Below are positions 1 to 8,730 of a DNA stretch of 64,000 nucleotides, piece after piece; within the stretch, counting starts at the first letter, position 1; each line of letters starts with the position of its first letter. The DNA is taken from positions 124,001 through 188,000 of the forward strand of contig NZ_CABGGS010000002.1 in assembly GCF_902158555.1 (NCBI RefSeq), read 5' to 3'. A program made the position numbers and the translations under genes. A model generated the notes under the pieces. The model ran no database searches, was not told where the DNA came from, and worked only from the letters and a program-made list of their open reading frames with translations. The stretch comes from Klebsiella spallanzanii. Lineage in GTDB: Bacteria > Pseudomonadota > Gammaproteobacteria > Enterobacterales > Enterobacteriaceae.

Positions 1-2
1 CG

Positions 3-1046
3 ATGATCCCGATGGGGTGGATGGCGCCATTATGCGTCGCTTCCGGTAACACCATGGTCATTAAAGCCGCCAGCATGACGCCGATGACCTGTATGGAAAT
101 CACCAAACTCTATCAGGAAGCGGGCGTGCCGGATGGGGTTATCAACGTCGTGACCTGTTCGCGTAATGAAGCCGATATTCTGCTGACCCACCCGGATGTC
201 AACGGCGTCTCCTTCGTCGGTTCCACCTCCGTCGGTCTGCACGTTTACTCTAAAGCAGCGGCTCACGGCAAACGCGTTCAGGCGTTGTGTGAAGCCAAAA
301 ACCACGCGCTGGTGCTGGCCGACGCGCCAATTAACCGCACCGCCGCAGGGATTATCAACGCCGCCTTCGGCTGCGCGGGTGAACGCTGCATGGCGCTGCC
401 GGTCGTCGTGGTGCAGGAAGAGATAGCCGATAAACTGATTGCCGCCGTGGTTGAAAAAGCCAAACAGCTGAAAATCGGCCCCGGGTATCTGCGCGATACC
501 GATATGGGTCCGGTGATTTCTAAAGACCACAAACAGTCGGTTATCAACTGGATTAATAAAGGGATCGAAGAAGGTGCGAAGGTCGTGCTTGATGGCCGCG
601 ACATCAAAGTTCCGGGCCAGGAGAAAGGCTTCTACGTCGGGCCAACCGTGCTGGATCATGTGACCGAAGAGATGAGCGTCGGGACGCAAGAAATTTTCGG
701 GCCGGTACTGTGCTTTAAACGGGTGAAAACCTTCGAAGAAGGTCTGCAATTAATGAACAATAACCCGTTTGCCAACGGCTCGGTTATTTTCACCCAAAGC
801 GGCTACTACGCTCGTGAATTCCAGAAACGCACCCACGGCGGTATGGTGGGGATTAACGTCGGTATCCCGGTACCGGTTGGCGTATTCCCGTTCTCAGGCC
901 ATAAACAGTCTTTCTTCGGCGACCTGCACTGCCTGGGCAAAGACGGCGTGCGTTTCTATACCGAATCCAAATGCGTGACCTCTCGCTGGTTTGATGAAGA
1001 AGAAGCGAAACGTGAAAAAGTCGACTCCTGGGACGGTACGATTTAA
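3..1046 (+). CDS. Methylmalonate-semialdehyde dehydrogenase (CoA-acylating), 3' part
   Basis: The gene enters from the left edge, so its N-terminal part (roughly 150 residues of a family of about 500) is missing. The visible 347 residues belong to the CoA-acylating aldehyde dehydrogenases of the MmsA/IolA type, which convert malonate or methylmalonate semialdehyde plus CoA and NAD to acetyl- or propionyl-CoA and CO2. The catalytic cysteine lies in the segment FGCAGERCMAL (about positions 369-401), followed by the usual EIFGPVL motif near 690-713 and a C-terminal PFSGHKQSFFGDLH stretch. It may be iolA of an inositol locus or a stand-alone mmsA; the part to the left is not visible, so no symbol is given. 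An ERIC element and an iron-type alcohol dehydrogenase follow. Confidence 0.88.
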   Translation: MIPMGWMAPLCVASGNTMVIKAASMTPMTCMEITKLYQEAGVPDGVINVVTCSRNEADILLTHPDVNGVSFVGSTSVGLHVYSKAAAHGKRVQALCEAKNHALVLADAPINRTAAGIINAAFGCAGERCMALPVVVVQEEIADKLIAAVVEKAKQLKIGPGYLRDTDMGPVISKDHKQSVINWINKGIEEGAKVVLDGRDIKVPGQEKGFYVGPTVLDHVTEEMSVGTQEIFGPVLCFKRVKTFEEGLQLMNNNPFANGSVIFTQSGYYAREFQKRTHGGMVGINVGIPVPVGVFPFSGHKQSFFGDLHCLGKDGVRFYTESKCVTSRWFDEEEAKREKVDSWDGTI

Positions 1047-1060
1047 TCGGAAATATAAAT

Positions 1061-1124
1061 ATTATCCTAAATAATTCAAGTTGCCGGGAAGCCAGCACAC
1101 CAGTAGCTTGAAGTATGGCTAGTA
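1061..1124. repeat. Truncated ERIC-like copy
   Basis: The segment begins with cctaaataattcaagttgc and ends with agcttgaagtatggctagta, matching the two ends of the full ERIC element directly to its right. The central palindrome (the ccaggagcttac and gtaagtgactgg part) is absent. It looks like an internally deleted ERIC copy next to a complete one. Confidence 0.6.
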
Positions 1125-1251
1125 TATACCCTAAATAATTCGAGTTGCATGCAGGCGGCAAGAGAACGAATCCCCAGGAGCTTACTAAAGTAAGTGACTG
1201 GGGTGAGTGAGTGCAGCCAACGCACATGCAACTTGAAGTATGACGGGTATA
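1125..1251. repeat. ERIC (enterobacterial repetitive intergenic consensus), full length
   Basis: The element is exactly 127 bp, the canonical ERIC length. It starts with tataccc and ends with the inverse gggtata. The core reads gaatccccaggagcttac ... gtaagtgactggggtgag, which are the classic ERIC-PCR primer targets. The whole element is an imperfect palindrome and would fold into a long hairpin if transcribed. Confidence 0.93.
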
Positions 1252-1256
1252 GCTCC

Positions 1257-1304
1257 CTCCAGATATTGCTCCGGCAATATCTGGAGCAATAACAGGATTT
1301 TTTT
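1257..1304 (+). terminator. Hairpin downstream of the semialdehyde dehydrogenase gene
   Basis: A perfect 13-bp stem (ctccagatattgc at 1257-1269, gcaatatctggag at 1274-1286) with a 4-nt loop. A run of seven T begins 12 nt after the stem, farther away than in a classical intrinsic terminator. A second, exclusive stem (attgctcc 1265-1272 with ggagcaat 1283-1290) is possible. Confidence 0.5.
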
Positions 1305-1378
1305 ATTCTGCACGTGTCGCTGAATCACAAATGACGAATGCACACTAAAAAAATCCTTAATATTAAATGGAGTTTCCT

Positions 1379-2521
1379 ATGACCCAGGCCTTCTCAATTC
1401 CACGCAGTATTATTTATGGAGAAAATGCTTTAGAACATCTGTCAACGCTGAGCGGCAAAAAAGCCGCATTAGTCACCGGCGGAAGTTCAATGAAGCGTTT
1501 TGGTTTTCTGGATAAAGCCATCAGCGAACTTAATAAAGCGGGTATGGAATGCATTGTTATCGATAATGTTGAACCCAACCCGTCCATTAAAACCGTCTGG
1601 CGCGGCGCAAAAGAGATGCTGGCCTTTGAACCAGACTGGATAGTGGCGATTGGCGGCGGTTCGGCGCTGGATGCCGCTAAAGTGATGTGGTGTTTCTATG
1701 AGCATCCTCAGCTGAAGTTCGAAGATATTATCCCCGTCGGATCGATGCCCCCGCTGCGCAACAAAGCGCGGTTTGTAGCAATCCCCTCCACCAGCGGCAG
1801 CGCCTCTGAAATCACCGCCTTCTCGGTGATCACCGATACGGCCAATCATATCAAGTACCCGATTGTTGCCGCCGACCTGGTACCGGATATCGCCATTCTT
1901 GACCCAACGATTCCGGCTAAAATGCCGCCGCACGTTACCGTTCACACCGGTATGGACGTTCTGACCCACGCGATTGAAGCCTATGTGTCTACCGCGGCCA
2001 ACTCATTTACCGATCCCTATGCCGTCGAGGCCATTCGCCTGGTGTTTGAGCACCTGGAAACCGCGTACCATTCACCTGATGATTTAAATGCGCGTATGCA
2101 TATGCACAACGCCTCCGCGCTGGCGGGAATTGCTTTCACTAATGCATCATTAGGACTTGTACATTCGATGGCGCATAAAATTGGCGGTGAATTTGGTATT
2201 ACTCACGGTCTGGCGAATGCAATTATGTTGCCTTATATCATTCAATATAATGCGAAGTTCACTAAAAAATATCGTCAGCTGGAAGCGACCTTGGGAATAG
2301 AGAATCTGATTGAAGCGATCAACTCTCTGAATAAACGTCTGGGCGTTCCGAAAACCTTGAGCCAGTGCGACGAAGTTGAGATCAATGAAGTGACCTTCGT
2401 TAATGTCCTCGACAGAATGAGCAGCAATGCCGTTGACGACCCTTGCACGTTAACAAACCCTAACTATCCATCAGTTCAGGACGTAAAAGGGCTGTATACC
2501 AAAGCATTCTACGGTGCTTGA
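1379..2521 (+). CDS. Iron-containing (group III) alcohol dehydrogenase
   Basis: The protein has 380 residues from the ATG at 1379, which has a ggag ribosome-binding site 7 nt upstream; an in-frame ATG at 1367 lacks one. It is an iron-dependent NAD(P)-linked alcohol dehydrogenase. The nucleotide-binding GGGSALDAAK motif lies near residues 95-104. The metal ligands are visible in the HTGMDVLTHAIEAYVS segment (Asp, His) and in SMAHKIGGEFGITHGLAN (two His). The substrate cannot be read from the sequence. Its position behind a malonate-semialdehyde-type dehydrogenase suggests reduction of a short aldehyde or oxidation of the matching alcohol, possibly balancing redox with the upstream enzyme; this is inference. 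The ERIC element and a hairpin between the two genes argue against a simple shared transcript. Confidence 0.85.
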   Translation: MTQAFSIPRSIIYGENALEHLSTLSGKKAALVTGGSSMKRFGFLDKAISELNKAGMECIVIDNVEPNPSIKTVWRGAKEMLAFEPDWIVAIGGGSALDAAKVMWCFYEHPQLKFEDIIPVGSMPPLRNKARFVAIPSTSGSASEITAFSVITDTANHIKYPIVAADLVPDIAILDPTIPAKMPPHVTVHTGMDVLTHAIEAYVSTAANSFTDPYAVEAIRLVFEHLETAYHSPDDLNARMHMHNASALAGIAFTNASLGLVHSMAHKIGGEFGITHGLANAIMLPYIIQYNAKFTKKYRQLEATLGIENLIEAINSLNKRLGVPKTLSQCDEVEINEVTFVNVLDRMSSNAVDDPCTLTNPNYPSVQDVKGLYTKAFYGA

Positions 2522-2560
2522 TTAGCCACTGAACCGTTTTTTACTGTAACGCTGTTTAAA

Positions 2561-2605
2561 ATAAGGCTGCATGGGTTAGCAAAACCATGCAGCCTTATCT
2601 TTTCT
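2561..2605 (+). terminator. Intrinsic terminator after the iron-type alcohol dehydrogenase gene
   Basis: A perfect 14-bp stem (ataaggctgcatgg 2561-2574, ccatgcagccttat 2585-2598) with a 10-nt loop, followed by a T-rich tail (cttttctt). Confidence 0.8.
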
Positions 2606-2754
2606 TGAACCCGTATCGCCATATTCATTCAAAGCTGAATCGTTAAAGCACATATCGATATAATTCACATATTTCCAGCAACAAAATATAAATTTACTTA
2701 ATTAAAGTGATTCACATCTCATTTAAAAACATAAAAACGTGCATTTTCTCACCA

Positions 2755-2770
2755 GGTGAGGAACTTCACA
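2755..2770. promoter_or_regulatory. Candidate CRP-binding site upstream of the DUF4432 gene
   Basis: The 16-mer GGTGA-N6-TCACA matches nine of ten conserved bases of the CRP core TGTGA-N6-TCACA. It is centred about 78 nt before the ATG of the DUF4432 gene, in an AT-rich stretch typical of a promoter. A weaker gtgattcacat motif lies at 2707-2717. Confidence 0.4.
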
Positions 2771-2840
2771 TTTTCATCATCCACTTGCAACTAAATTCCC
2801 TACATCAGTAACACAATCGATTCAGCAAAAGGGATGAAAA

Positions 2841-4049
2841 ATGAAAAAGACACTAGCTTTGACAGCAATCGCCATGCTTATTTCCGGGCCTGCAATGGCC
2901 AAAACGTGGGTGCTGACAAGCGCTGAAAGCGGCATGGATAAAGGAAACTGGCAGATAACCAGCGACCAGCTGAAGATAAAAGATCATAACTTCAGCATTG
3001 AGCAAAAAATCCTTCACGGCGGTAAACAAGAAGGCAGTAAAATCCTGGTAATCCACAGCAAAGACGGCCTGACCATCACGCTGAGCCCAACCCGCGGCAT
3101 GAACCTGCTGAAAATTGAAGGTTTCGGTTCACGAATGGGCTGGGACTCACCGGTAAAAGAAGTGGTCAACCCGGCCTTTATTAATCTCGAAAGCCGCAAC
3201 GGACTGGGCTGGCTGGAAGGTTTCAACGAGATGATGGTGCGCTGCGGCTATGAATGGACCGGCCACCCGGTAACCGCCGATGGGCAGATTTATACCCTGC
3301 ACGGCAAGGTCGGTAATACGCCAGCCTCGCAGGTGGAAGTTGAAGTGGCGGATACCGCGCCGTATGAAATTCGCGTTCGCGGGCTGGTGAAGGAAAGCAC
3401 CTTCAAGAAAGCGGATTTGCAGACCATGACCGAGCTGCGCTACGTACCGGGCAGCAACAGCTTCAGCCTGCACGATGTCTTAACCAACCATGCCGACTAT
3501 CCGCATGACTATCAAATTATCTATCACAGCAACTTTGGCAAGCCGATCCTCGAAGAGGGTGCCCGCTTCCTGGCGCCGATCGCCAGCATCAGCCCGTTCA
3601 ACGACTATGCCAAAGCCGGTTTAAAAACCTGGCAAACCTATGCCGGCCCAACCAAAGATTTCGATGAGATGGTGTTTAATATGCAGCCGCTGGCGGATGA
3701 AAATCATCAAACGCTGGCCGCGGTGGTTAACAAAGCCGGTGATAAAGGCGCATCCATTCAGTTTGATACCCGCCAGCTGCCGGTACTGACGCTGTGGAAA
3801 AACACCGATACTGAGAAACAGGGCTACGTGACCGGTATTGAGCCAGGCACCAGCTACGCCTATCCGGTGACTATTGAGCGTGAACAAAAACGCGTTAAGC
3901 AGCTTCAGCCAGGAGCCAGCACTCAGTTTGATCTGACCTACACGCTGCTGCACAGCAGCGAGCAGGTGGCCGACGTTGAGAAGAGAATCTCGGCGATTCA
4001 GGGCGATACTAAAGTGGCGGAAAACGAAACGCCTATCGCGAAAGAGTAG
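2841..4049 (+). CDS. Secreted DUF4432 (aldose-1-epimerase-like) protein
   Basis: A protein of 402 residues with a clear signal peptide (MKKTLALTAIAMLISGPAMA, cleavage before Lys-Thr), so it is predicted to be periplasmic. The mature part resembles DUF4432 proteins, which adopt the galactose-mutarotase fold. Conserved-looking features are LSPTRGMNLLKI (about residues 80-91), a WLEGFNEMMVRCGYEW segment and the acidic GIEPGTSYAY motif near residue 330. The function of the family is not established; a carbohydrate-binding or sugar-epimerase-like role is inference from the fold. It stands alone behind its own terminator and a possible CRP site, which would suit a carbohydrate-related gene. Confidence 0.75.
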   Translation: MKKTLALTAIAMLISGPAMAKTWVLTSAESGMDKGNWQITSDQLKIKDHNFSIEQKILHGGKQEGSKILVIHSKDGLTITLSPTRGMNLLKIEGFGSRMGWDSPVKEVVNPAFINLESRNGLGWLEGFNEMMVRCGYEWTGHPVTADGQIYTLHGKVGNTPASQVEVEVADTAPYEIRVRGLVKESTFKKADLQTMTELRYVPGSNSFSLHDVLTNHADYPHDYQIIYHSNFGKPILEEGARFLAPIASISPFNDYAKAGLKTWQTYAGPTKDFDEMVFNMQPLADENHQTLAAVVNKAGDKGASIQFDTRQLPVLTLWKNTDTEKQGYVTGIEPGTSYAYPVTIEREQKRVKQLQPGASTQFDLTYTLLHSSEQVADVEKRISAIQGDTKVAENETPIAKE

Positions 4050-4054
4050 CGCTG

Positions 4055-4196
4055 TTTCCCGGAGGCGATGCTACGCATCTGTCCGGGCTACCGCTCCGCA
4101 GACGGTGGAGCACCCGTAGCCCGGGCAGGCGCTTTGCGCCGCCCCCGGGAGCAGAGTGGCTGAATTCCCGGAGACGAAGCTGCGCATCTGTCCAGG
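4055..4196. repeat. Cluster of REP/BIME-type palindromic repeats
   Basis: The stretch between the DUF4432 gene and the convergent acetyltransferase holds three related G+C-rich units (cccggaggcgatgctacgcatctgtccgggctac, tagcccgggcaggcgctttgcgccgcccccggga shortened, and a third diverged copy ending at 4196). Similar units recur at 12.3, 19.2 and 27.7 kb. Confidence 0.7.
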
Positions 4197-4742
4197 CTAC
4201 AAAATCTTGACCGCACCAGCCTGAGCCATGACCACCTGACGTAAGTCCCGCGCAAAGCGTTGATACAGTACATCATCAATTGGTTGCGGATAACTCAGCA
4301 CAATCAATTCATGGTCGGCTATTCCCTGATGATAAGTCGGATGGCTGTGAGCCCACGAATTCGCGCAAAAGCCCATAGACGCATAAAAGCGCAGGCGCTT
4401 ATGGGCAATCTCGCTGGTCAGCGGATCGATTTCGAGAATGGTCAGCGGCGCACGCTGAAGTATTTCAGCTAACAGCCGCTTGCCGTAGCCGCGCGATCGT
4501 AACGTATCGTCAATAGCCAGATGCTCAATATAGCTATAGTCAGCAAACCGCCAGCAGCCGCTCAGGCCGATAAACAGGCCATCGTCAAACCAGGCTTCCA
4601 GCACATAATGTGAGCTATCAAGCGCTTGCTGTTTAGCATCGGCTTCACGCTGCTCGTGCCACGGAAAAGCCCTACCATACAGCGCATCCAACGCGTAGAA
4701 ATGAGGTGAATCGGAGGAGGTTATTCTTTCTGAGATCAACAT
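4197..4742 (-). CDS. GNAT-family N-acetyltransferase
   Basis: The protein has 181 residues from the ATG at 4742, preceded by agga at good spacing; an in-frame TTG two codons upstream is less likely. It has the GNAT core: a beta strand with YIEHLAIDDTLRSRGYGKRLLAEIL, in which R-S-R-G-Y-G-K is the acetyl-CoA-binding Q/RxxGxG/A loop (about residues 85-92), followed by LTILEIDPLT and RLRFYASMGF. The acceptor substrate is unknown. The stop codon lies at the edge of a REP cluster, and mpl follows upstream on the same strand about 60 nt away. The two could be co-transcribed, but the acetyltransferase is not part of the E. coli K-12 neighbourhood. Confidence 0.85.
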   Translation of the reverse strand: MLISERITSSDSPHFYALDALYGRAFPWHEQREADAKQQALDSSHYVLEAWFDDGLFIGLSGCWRFADYSYIEHLAIDDTLRSRGYGKRLLAEILQRAPLTILEIDPLTSEIAHKRLRFYASMGFCANSWAHSHPTYHQGIADHELIVLSYPQPIDDVLYQRFARDLRQVVMAQAGAVKIL

Positions 4743-4804
4743 GAACAATCCTGGTCACGAAAATATCCGCCCTCACGCCGAGGGCGGATAACGCGGGGTA
4801 TGGC

Positions 4805-6178
4805 CTACTCGGCCGCCTCGGCCTTTTTCGCCAGTTTATCAAGCAGCTTCTGATGAATGCCGCCAAATCCGCCGTTACTCATCACCAGGATATGGTCGCC
4901 AGGATGCGCGGTTTTAACAATCATATCTACCAGCGTATCAACATCAGCGCTCCAGTGCGCAGGCTGAACGCAGGCGTCAGCCACTTCAGCCACCTGCCAC
5001 GGAATATGCTGCGGCTGCAGCAGGAAGACTTCATCCGCACGACCAAGAGACGGCGCAAGGTCGTCTTTGCAGATACCCATCTTCATGGTGTTGGAGCGCG
5101 GTTCAAGCACGGCAAGAATACGCGCGGTGCCGCCGACCTTACCGCGTAATGCCTGCAGTGTCGCCAGAATCGCCGTAGGATGATGGGCAAAGTCGTCATA
5201 GACGGTGACGCCGTTGGCTTCGCCGCGCAGCTCCAGGCGGCGACGGGCGTTGATAAAGCTGCCCAGCGCATTGGCCGCATCGGCAGGCAGTACGCCCACA
5301 TGGCGAGCGGCCGCAATCGCCATCAGGCCGTTATGCATATTATGCTCACCGACCAGTTCCCACTTCACTTCACCGACTTTCTCGCCATCCAGCCACACTT
5401 CCCATGAGGAAGCATCGGTGGTGAGCTTTTTCGCCTGCCAGTGGCCCTGTTCGCCAACCAGTTCCTGCTCGCTCCAGCAGCCCATCGCCATCGTCTGTTT
5501 CAGATTGATGTCGTTTTCCGGCAGGATGATTTTGCCCTTGCCCGGCACGATACGCACCAGGTGATGGAACTGTTTCTGGATAGCTTTCAGATCGTCAAAG
5601 ATATCCGCATGATCAAACTCAAGGTTGTTGAGAATCAGCGTGCGCGGGCAGTAATGAACAAACTTGGAGCGCTTATCAAAGAAAGCGCAATCGTATTCAT
5701 CGGCTTCAATCACGAAGAACGGACTATCGCCAAGGCGCGCGGAAACATCAAAGTTGCCCGGTACGCCGCCGATAACAAAACCCGGCTTGTAACCACAGGC
5801 TTCGAGGATCCAGGTCGCCATTCCGGCAGTGGTGGTTTTACCGTGCGTACCGGCAACCGCCAGCACCCAGCGATCGCGCAGGACAAAGTCGTGTAGCCAC
5901 TGCGGGCCGGACATATACGGGATGTTATTTTCCAGTACCGCTTCTACGCACGGGTTACCGCGCGTCATCGCGTTACCGATAATCACCAAGTCCGGCTGCG
6001 GATCCAACTGGCTGGCATCATATCCTTGAATTAAATCAATCCCCTGGTTTTCCAGCAGGGTGCTCATCGGCGGATAAACGTTCGCATCCGACCCCGTTAC
6101 CTCATGACCGAGGGAACGCGCCAGCATCGCCAGCCCCCCCATAAACGTGCCACAGATTCCTAAAATATGAATGCGCAT
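4805..6178 (-). CDS. mpl: UDP-N-acetylmuramate:L-Ala-gamma-D-Glu-meso-DAP ligase
   Basis: A 457-residue murein peptide ligase. It attaches the tripeptide recovered from old peptidoglycan directly to UDP-MurNAc in the cytoplasm, closing the recycling loop. The Mur-ligase architecture is complete: an N-terminal Rossmann-like part starting HILGICGTFMGG (residues 4-14), the ATP-binding loop AGTHGKTTTAGM (109-120), the central domain with NNLEFDHADIF, and the C-terminal domain beginning near VYDDFAHHPTA. The length equals that of E. coli Mpl. It is divergent from fbp, as in E. coli. Confidence 0.97.
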   Translation of the reverse strand: MRIHILGICGTFMGGLAMLARSLGHEVTGSDANVYPPMSTLLENQGIDLIQGYDASQLDPQPDLVIIGNAMTRGNPCVEAVLENNIPYMSGPQWLHDFVLRDRWVLAVAGTHGKTTTAGMATWILEACGYKPGFVIGGVPGNFDVSARLGDSPFFVIEADEYDCAFFDKRSKFVHYCPRTLILNNLEFDHADIFDDLKAIQKQFHHLVRIVPGKGKIILPENDINLKQTMAMGCWSEQELVGEQGHWQAKKLTTDASSWEVWLDGEKVGEVKWELVGEHNMHNGLMAIAAARHVGVLPADAANALGSFINARRRLELRGEANGVTVYDDFAHHPTAILATLQALRGKVGGTARILAVLEPRSNTMKMGICKDDLAPSLGRADEVFLLQPQHIPWQVAEVADACVQPAHWSADVDTLVDMIVKTAHPGDHILVMSNGGFGGIHQKLLDKLAKKAEAAE

Positions 6179-6353
6179 TCGTCATTTCCTTCTCTTATCT
6201 GAAGCACAGTTTACCGGGATGTTGGGGGTGAAAGAAATGCATTTAAGGCGAATCCGTATTTTGCTGGCGCGATTCACCTGTGCGAGTTTTTTTTATTCTT
6301 TGTTAAGATTGTTGTGTTCGTTTTACTTCACATAAACATGCAGGGAACGGGTT

Positions 6354-7352
6354 ATGAAAACGTTAGGTGAATTTATTGTCGAAAAGCAGCACGAGTTCTC
6401 TCACGCAACTGGCGAGCTTACTGCTTTGTTGTCGGCGATAAAGTTAGGCGCCAAGATCATCCACCGCGATATCAACAAGGCCGGACTGGTCGATATCCTG
6501 GGTGCCAGCGGTGCTGAAAACGTTCAGGGCGAGGTGCAGCAAAAACTCGACCTGTTTGCTAATGAAAAATTAAAAGCAGCACTGAAAGCACGCGATATTG
6601 TCGCCGGGATTGCCTCTGAAGAAGAAGATGAAATCGTCGTCTTTGACGGGTGTGAACACGCCAAATACGTTGTGCTGATGGACCCTCTGGATGGTTCTTC
6701 CAACATTGATGTAAACGTCTCCGTCGGAACGATTTTCTCTATCTACCGCCGCGTCACGCCGGTGGGAACGCCTGTTACCGAAGAAGATTTTCTGCAACCG
6801 GGTAGCCGACAGGTCGCCGCGGGCTATGTGGTTTATGGATCCTCGACCATGCTGGTCTATACCACTGGCTGCGGTGTCCACGCCTTTACCTACGACCCCT
6901 CCCTCGGCGTTTTCTGCCTGTCCCAGGAGCGCATGCGCTTCCCGGAAAAGGGCAACACCTACTCCATCAACGAAGGTAACTACATCAAGTTCCCGATGGG
7001 TGTGAAGAAGTACATCAAGTACTGTCAGGAAGAAGAGAAAGAGACCCAGCGCCCGTACACCTCGCGCTATATCGGTTCTCTGGTGGCGGATTTCCACCGC
7101 AACCTGCTCAAAGGCGGCATCTATCTCTACCCAAGTACCGCCAGCCACCCGGATGGTAAACTACGTCTGCTGTATGAATGCAATCCGATGGCGTTCCTTG
7201 CTGAGCAAGCGGGCGGCAAGGCCAGCGACGGTAAAGAGCGCATTCTGGATATCGTTCCGGAAAGCCTGCACCAGCGCCGTTCTTTCTTCGTCGGCAACAA
7301 TCATATGGTTGAAGACGTCGAGAACTTTATTAAAGAGTTCCCGGACGCGTAA
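6354..7352 (+). CDS. fbp: Fructose-1,6-bisphosphatase, class I
   Basis: A 332-residue enzyme that hydrolyses fructose-1,6-bisphosphate to fructose-6-phosphate, the committed step of gluconeogenesis. The metal- and substrate-binding signature DPLDGSSN lies at residues 110-117, preceded by the acidic SEEEDE cluster at 88-93. The length matches E. coli Fbp. The start is supported by a purine-rich site (cagggaacggg) just upstream. It is divergent from mpl, with 175 nt between, and ends at its own hairpin. Confidence 0.98.
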   Translation: MKTLGEFIVEKQHEFSHATGELTALLSAIKLGAKIIHRDINKAGLVDILGASGAENVQGEVQQKLDLFANEKLKAALKARDIVAGIASEEEDEIVVFDGCEHAKYVVLMDPLDGSSNIDVNVSVGTIFSIYRRVTPVGTPVTEEDFLQPGSRQVAAGYVVYGSSTMLVYTTGCGVHAFTYDPSLGVFCLSQERMRFPEKGNTYSINEGNYIKFPMGVKKYIKYCQEEEKETQRPYTSRYIGSLVADFHRNLLKGGIYLYPSTASHPDGKLRLLYECNPMAFLAEQAGGKASDGKERILDIVPESLHQRRSFFVGNNHMVEDVENFIKEFPDA

Positions 7353-7358
7353 GGCTAA

Positions 7359-7384
7359 GACGCCGGGTAATTCCGGCGTCATTT
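7359..7384 (+). terminator. Terminator after fbp
   Basis: An 8-bp perfect stem (gacgccgg 7359-7366, ccggcgtc 7373-7380) with loop gtaatt, followed by attt. It sits between the convergent fbp and DUF2569 genes. Confidence 0.7.
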
Positions 7385-7390
7385 CATGGT

Positions 7391-7903
7391 TTAGTTCACA
7401 AAGGTGAGTTTGACGCGTTTCGATACACGGAAATAAGGAATCCAGATCATTATCTGCCCTGCACAGGAGACAAAAACTTTTATATCTTCAACTTCCAGCC
7501 CCATACCGTAGAAATGCGCGGCAATCCAACAGTCAATGGCGTAGAGAATCGTGGTGAGCAGGACCAGGACAACATAATAATTTGGCAGCTGACGTTTCTT
7601 CCTGAAGAACAGCACCGTTGTGTAAACGGCCAGTAACCAAAGGAATATAGCACCACCAGCTTCAAAGAGGGCAACCCCTTTATATTCCTCTTCAATAGTC
7701 AGAAAAACATTCACCACACGGAACAGTCCAACGAATTGAAAAATGACGCTGAGCGTCAGAGTCAATGCAGGAAGATAAAGCCAACCGCCAATACCTGTAT
7801 ATTTTTTATCCTCACAGATTTTGCAATGACGATCCGGGGGTAACACTTTTCCCCCACAGCTTGCACACTTTACTGGTAATCCTTCACCTTCGGTCATATC
7901 CAT
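7391..7903 (-). CDS. DUF2569 membrane protein with zinc-ribbon-like N-terminus (copy A)
   Basis: A 170-residue protein. The N-terminus carries two Cys-x-x-Cys pairs (Cys13/Cys16 and Cys27/Cys30), a zinc-ribbon pattern, followed by GIGGWLYLP and four predicted membrane helices, as in DUF2569. The C-terminus IPYFRVSKRVKLTFVN is shared with the next gene. The function is unknown; the layout suggests a small inner-membrane protein with a cytoplasmic metal-binding head. The start has an aaaggaa ribosome-binding site. It is not present between fbp and yjfF in E. coli K-12. Confidence 0.8.
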   Translation of the reverse strand: MDMTEGEGLPVKCASCGGKVLPPDRHCKICEDKKYTGIGGWLYLPALTLTLSVIFQFVGLFRVVNVFLTIEEEYKGVALFEAGGAIFLWLLAVYTTVLFFRKKRQLPNYYVVLVLLTTILYAIDCWIAAHFYGMGLEVEDIKVFVSCAGQIMIWIPYFRVSKRVKLTFVN

Positions 7904-8155
7904 AAAAATCGTTCCTTTTCCAAAATATCCCTTTTAGGGTACCGATCTCACCAGATACATATCCTGCGCGATTTACACGATTTCGTACATCAATGGGGCA
8001 TGAAATAAGAATATGATTTAGGTACGAAAAATGTTTATCAGCAACGCTTCCACTGCTTTAGCACCGTGAGGTATACCAAAAGCCAGCATGAACTCAGAGC
8101 ACCTTTAATATAAACGATCGGCGCGCCTCTCTGGTAGAGACGCTTCTTTATATAA

Positions 8156-8659
8156 TTAGCGTACAAAAGTAAGTTTGACACGCACCGATACCAAGAAATA
8201 AGGGATCCAAACAGCTGCAGTAACCAGATTACGGAATATTCTAATCATCGCATCAGATGGAACCGCAACACCATAAAGATAATTCACCAGAAAAGCATCA
8301 AGAATGCTAAATACCAGACTATACGCAATTAATATGATATATACCCACCGGAGTTGCCTTTTTTTGCGTAAAAAAAGCCATGCTGTATAACCCAATAATC
8401 CTAAGAGCACAATCATAGCAAACAACTCAAACCAGAGAATTGTCCAGCTGATGCCAGCAAATACCAACTCCAGTGCCGTCATCAGGTTAAGAATCGTCAT
8501 GGCAACACTGATGAGTAACCCTAATAGCGGAATGTACAACCAGCCGCCGATTTTACCGAGTTCCCTTTTTTCGCAGGCGGGGCAAAAATCATCCCCCCTC
8601 CGCACCTCGGTGTCGCAACATATACAAAAAAACTTCCTGGCCTGCTCCTGTGATTCCAT
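8156..8659 (-). CDS. DUF2569 membrane protein with zinc-ribbon-like N-terminus (copy B)
   Basis: A 167-residue paralogue of the gene at 7391-7903. It has the same plan: two Cys-x-x-Cys pairs (Cys12/Cys15, Cys26/Cys29), KIGGWLYIPLLGLL, FLRKKRQL after the second helix pair, and the tail IPYFLVSVRVKLTFVR. The two copies differ widely in the membrane helices, so the duplication is old. They are separated by 252 nt containing an imperfect hairpin (about 8112-8133), so each may have its own promoter. The function is unknown. Confidence 0.8.
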   Translation of the reverse strand: MESQEQARKFFCICCDTEVRRGDDFCPACEKRELGKIGGWLYIPLLGLLISVAMTILNLMTALELVFAGISWTILWFELFAMIVLLGLLGYTAWLFLRKKRQLRWVYIILIAYSLVFSILDAFLVNYLYGVAVPSDAMIRIFRNLVTAAVWIPYFLVSVRVKLTFVR

Positions 8660-8730
8660 CTCGTCCCTTCCCTGAAAAATAAACCGGAACGATGATTATC
8701 TCTCTTTTGCCCTCTGATATTGATTTACTT

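Noticed and set aside
853-1227. 124-codon minus-strand frame across the dehydrogenase end and the ERIC
   Set aside because: It is formed largely by a repeat element and the antisense of a conserved enzyme; there is no plausible start site.
3-2521. Assigning the dehydrogenase pair to sulfoquinovose or isethionate degradation
   Set aside because: No sulfonate transporter, aldolase or lyase is visible; the family matches alone do not support it.
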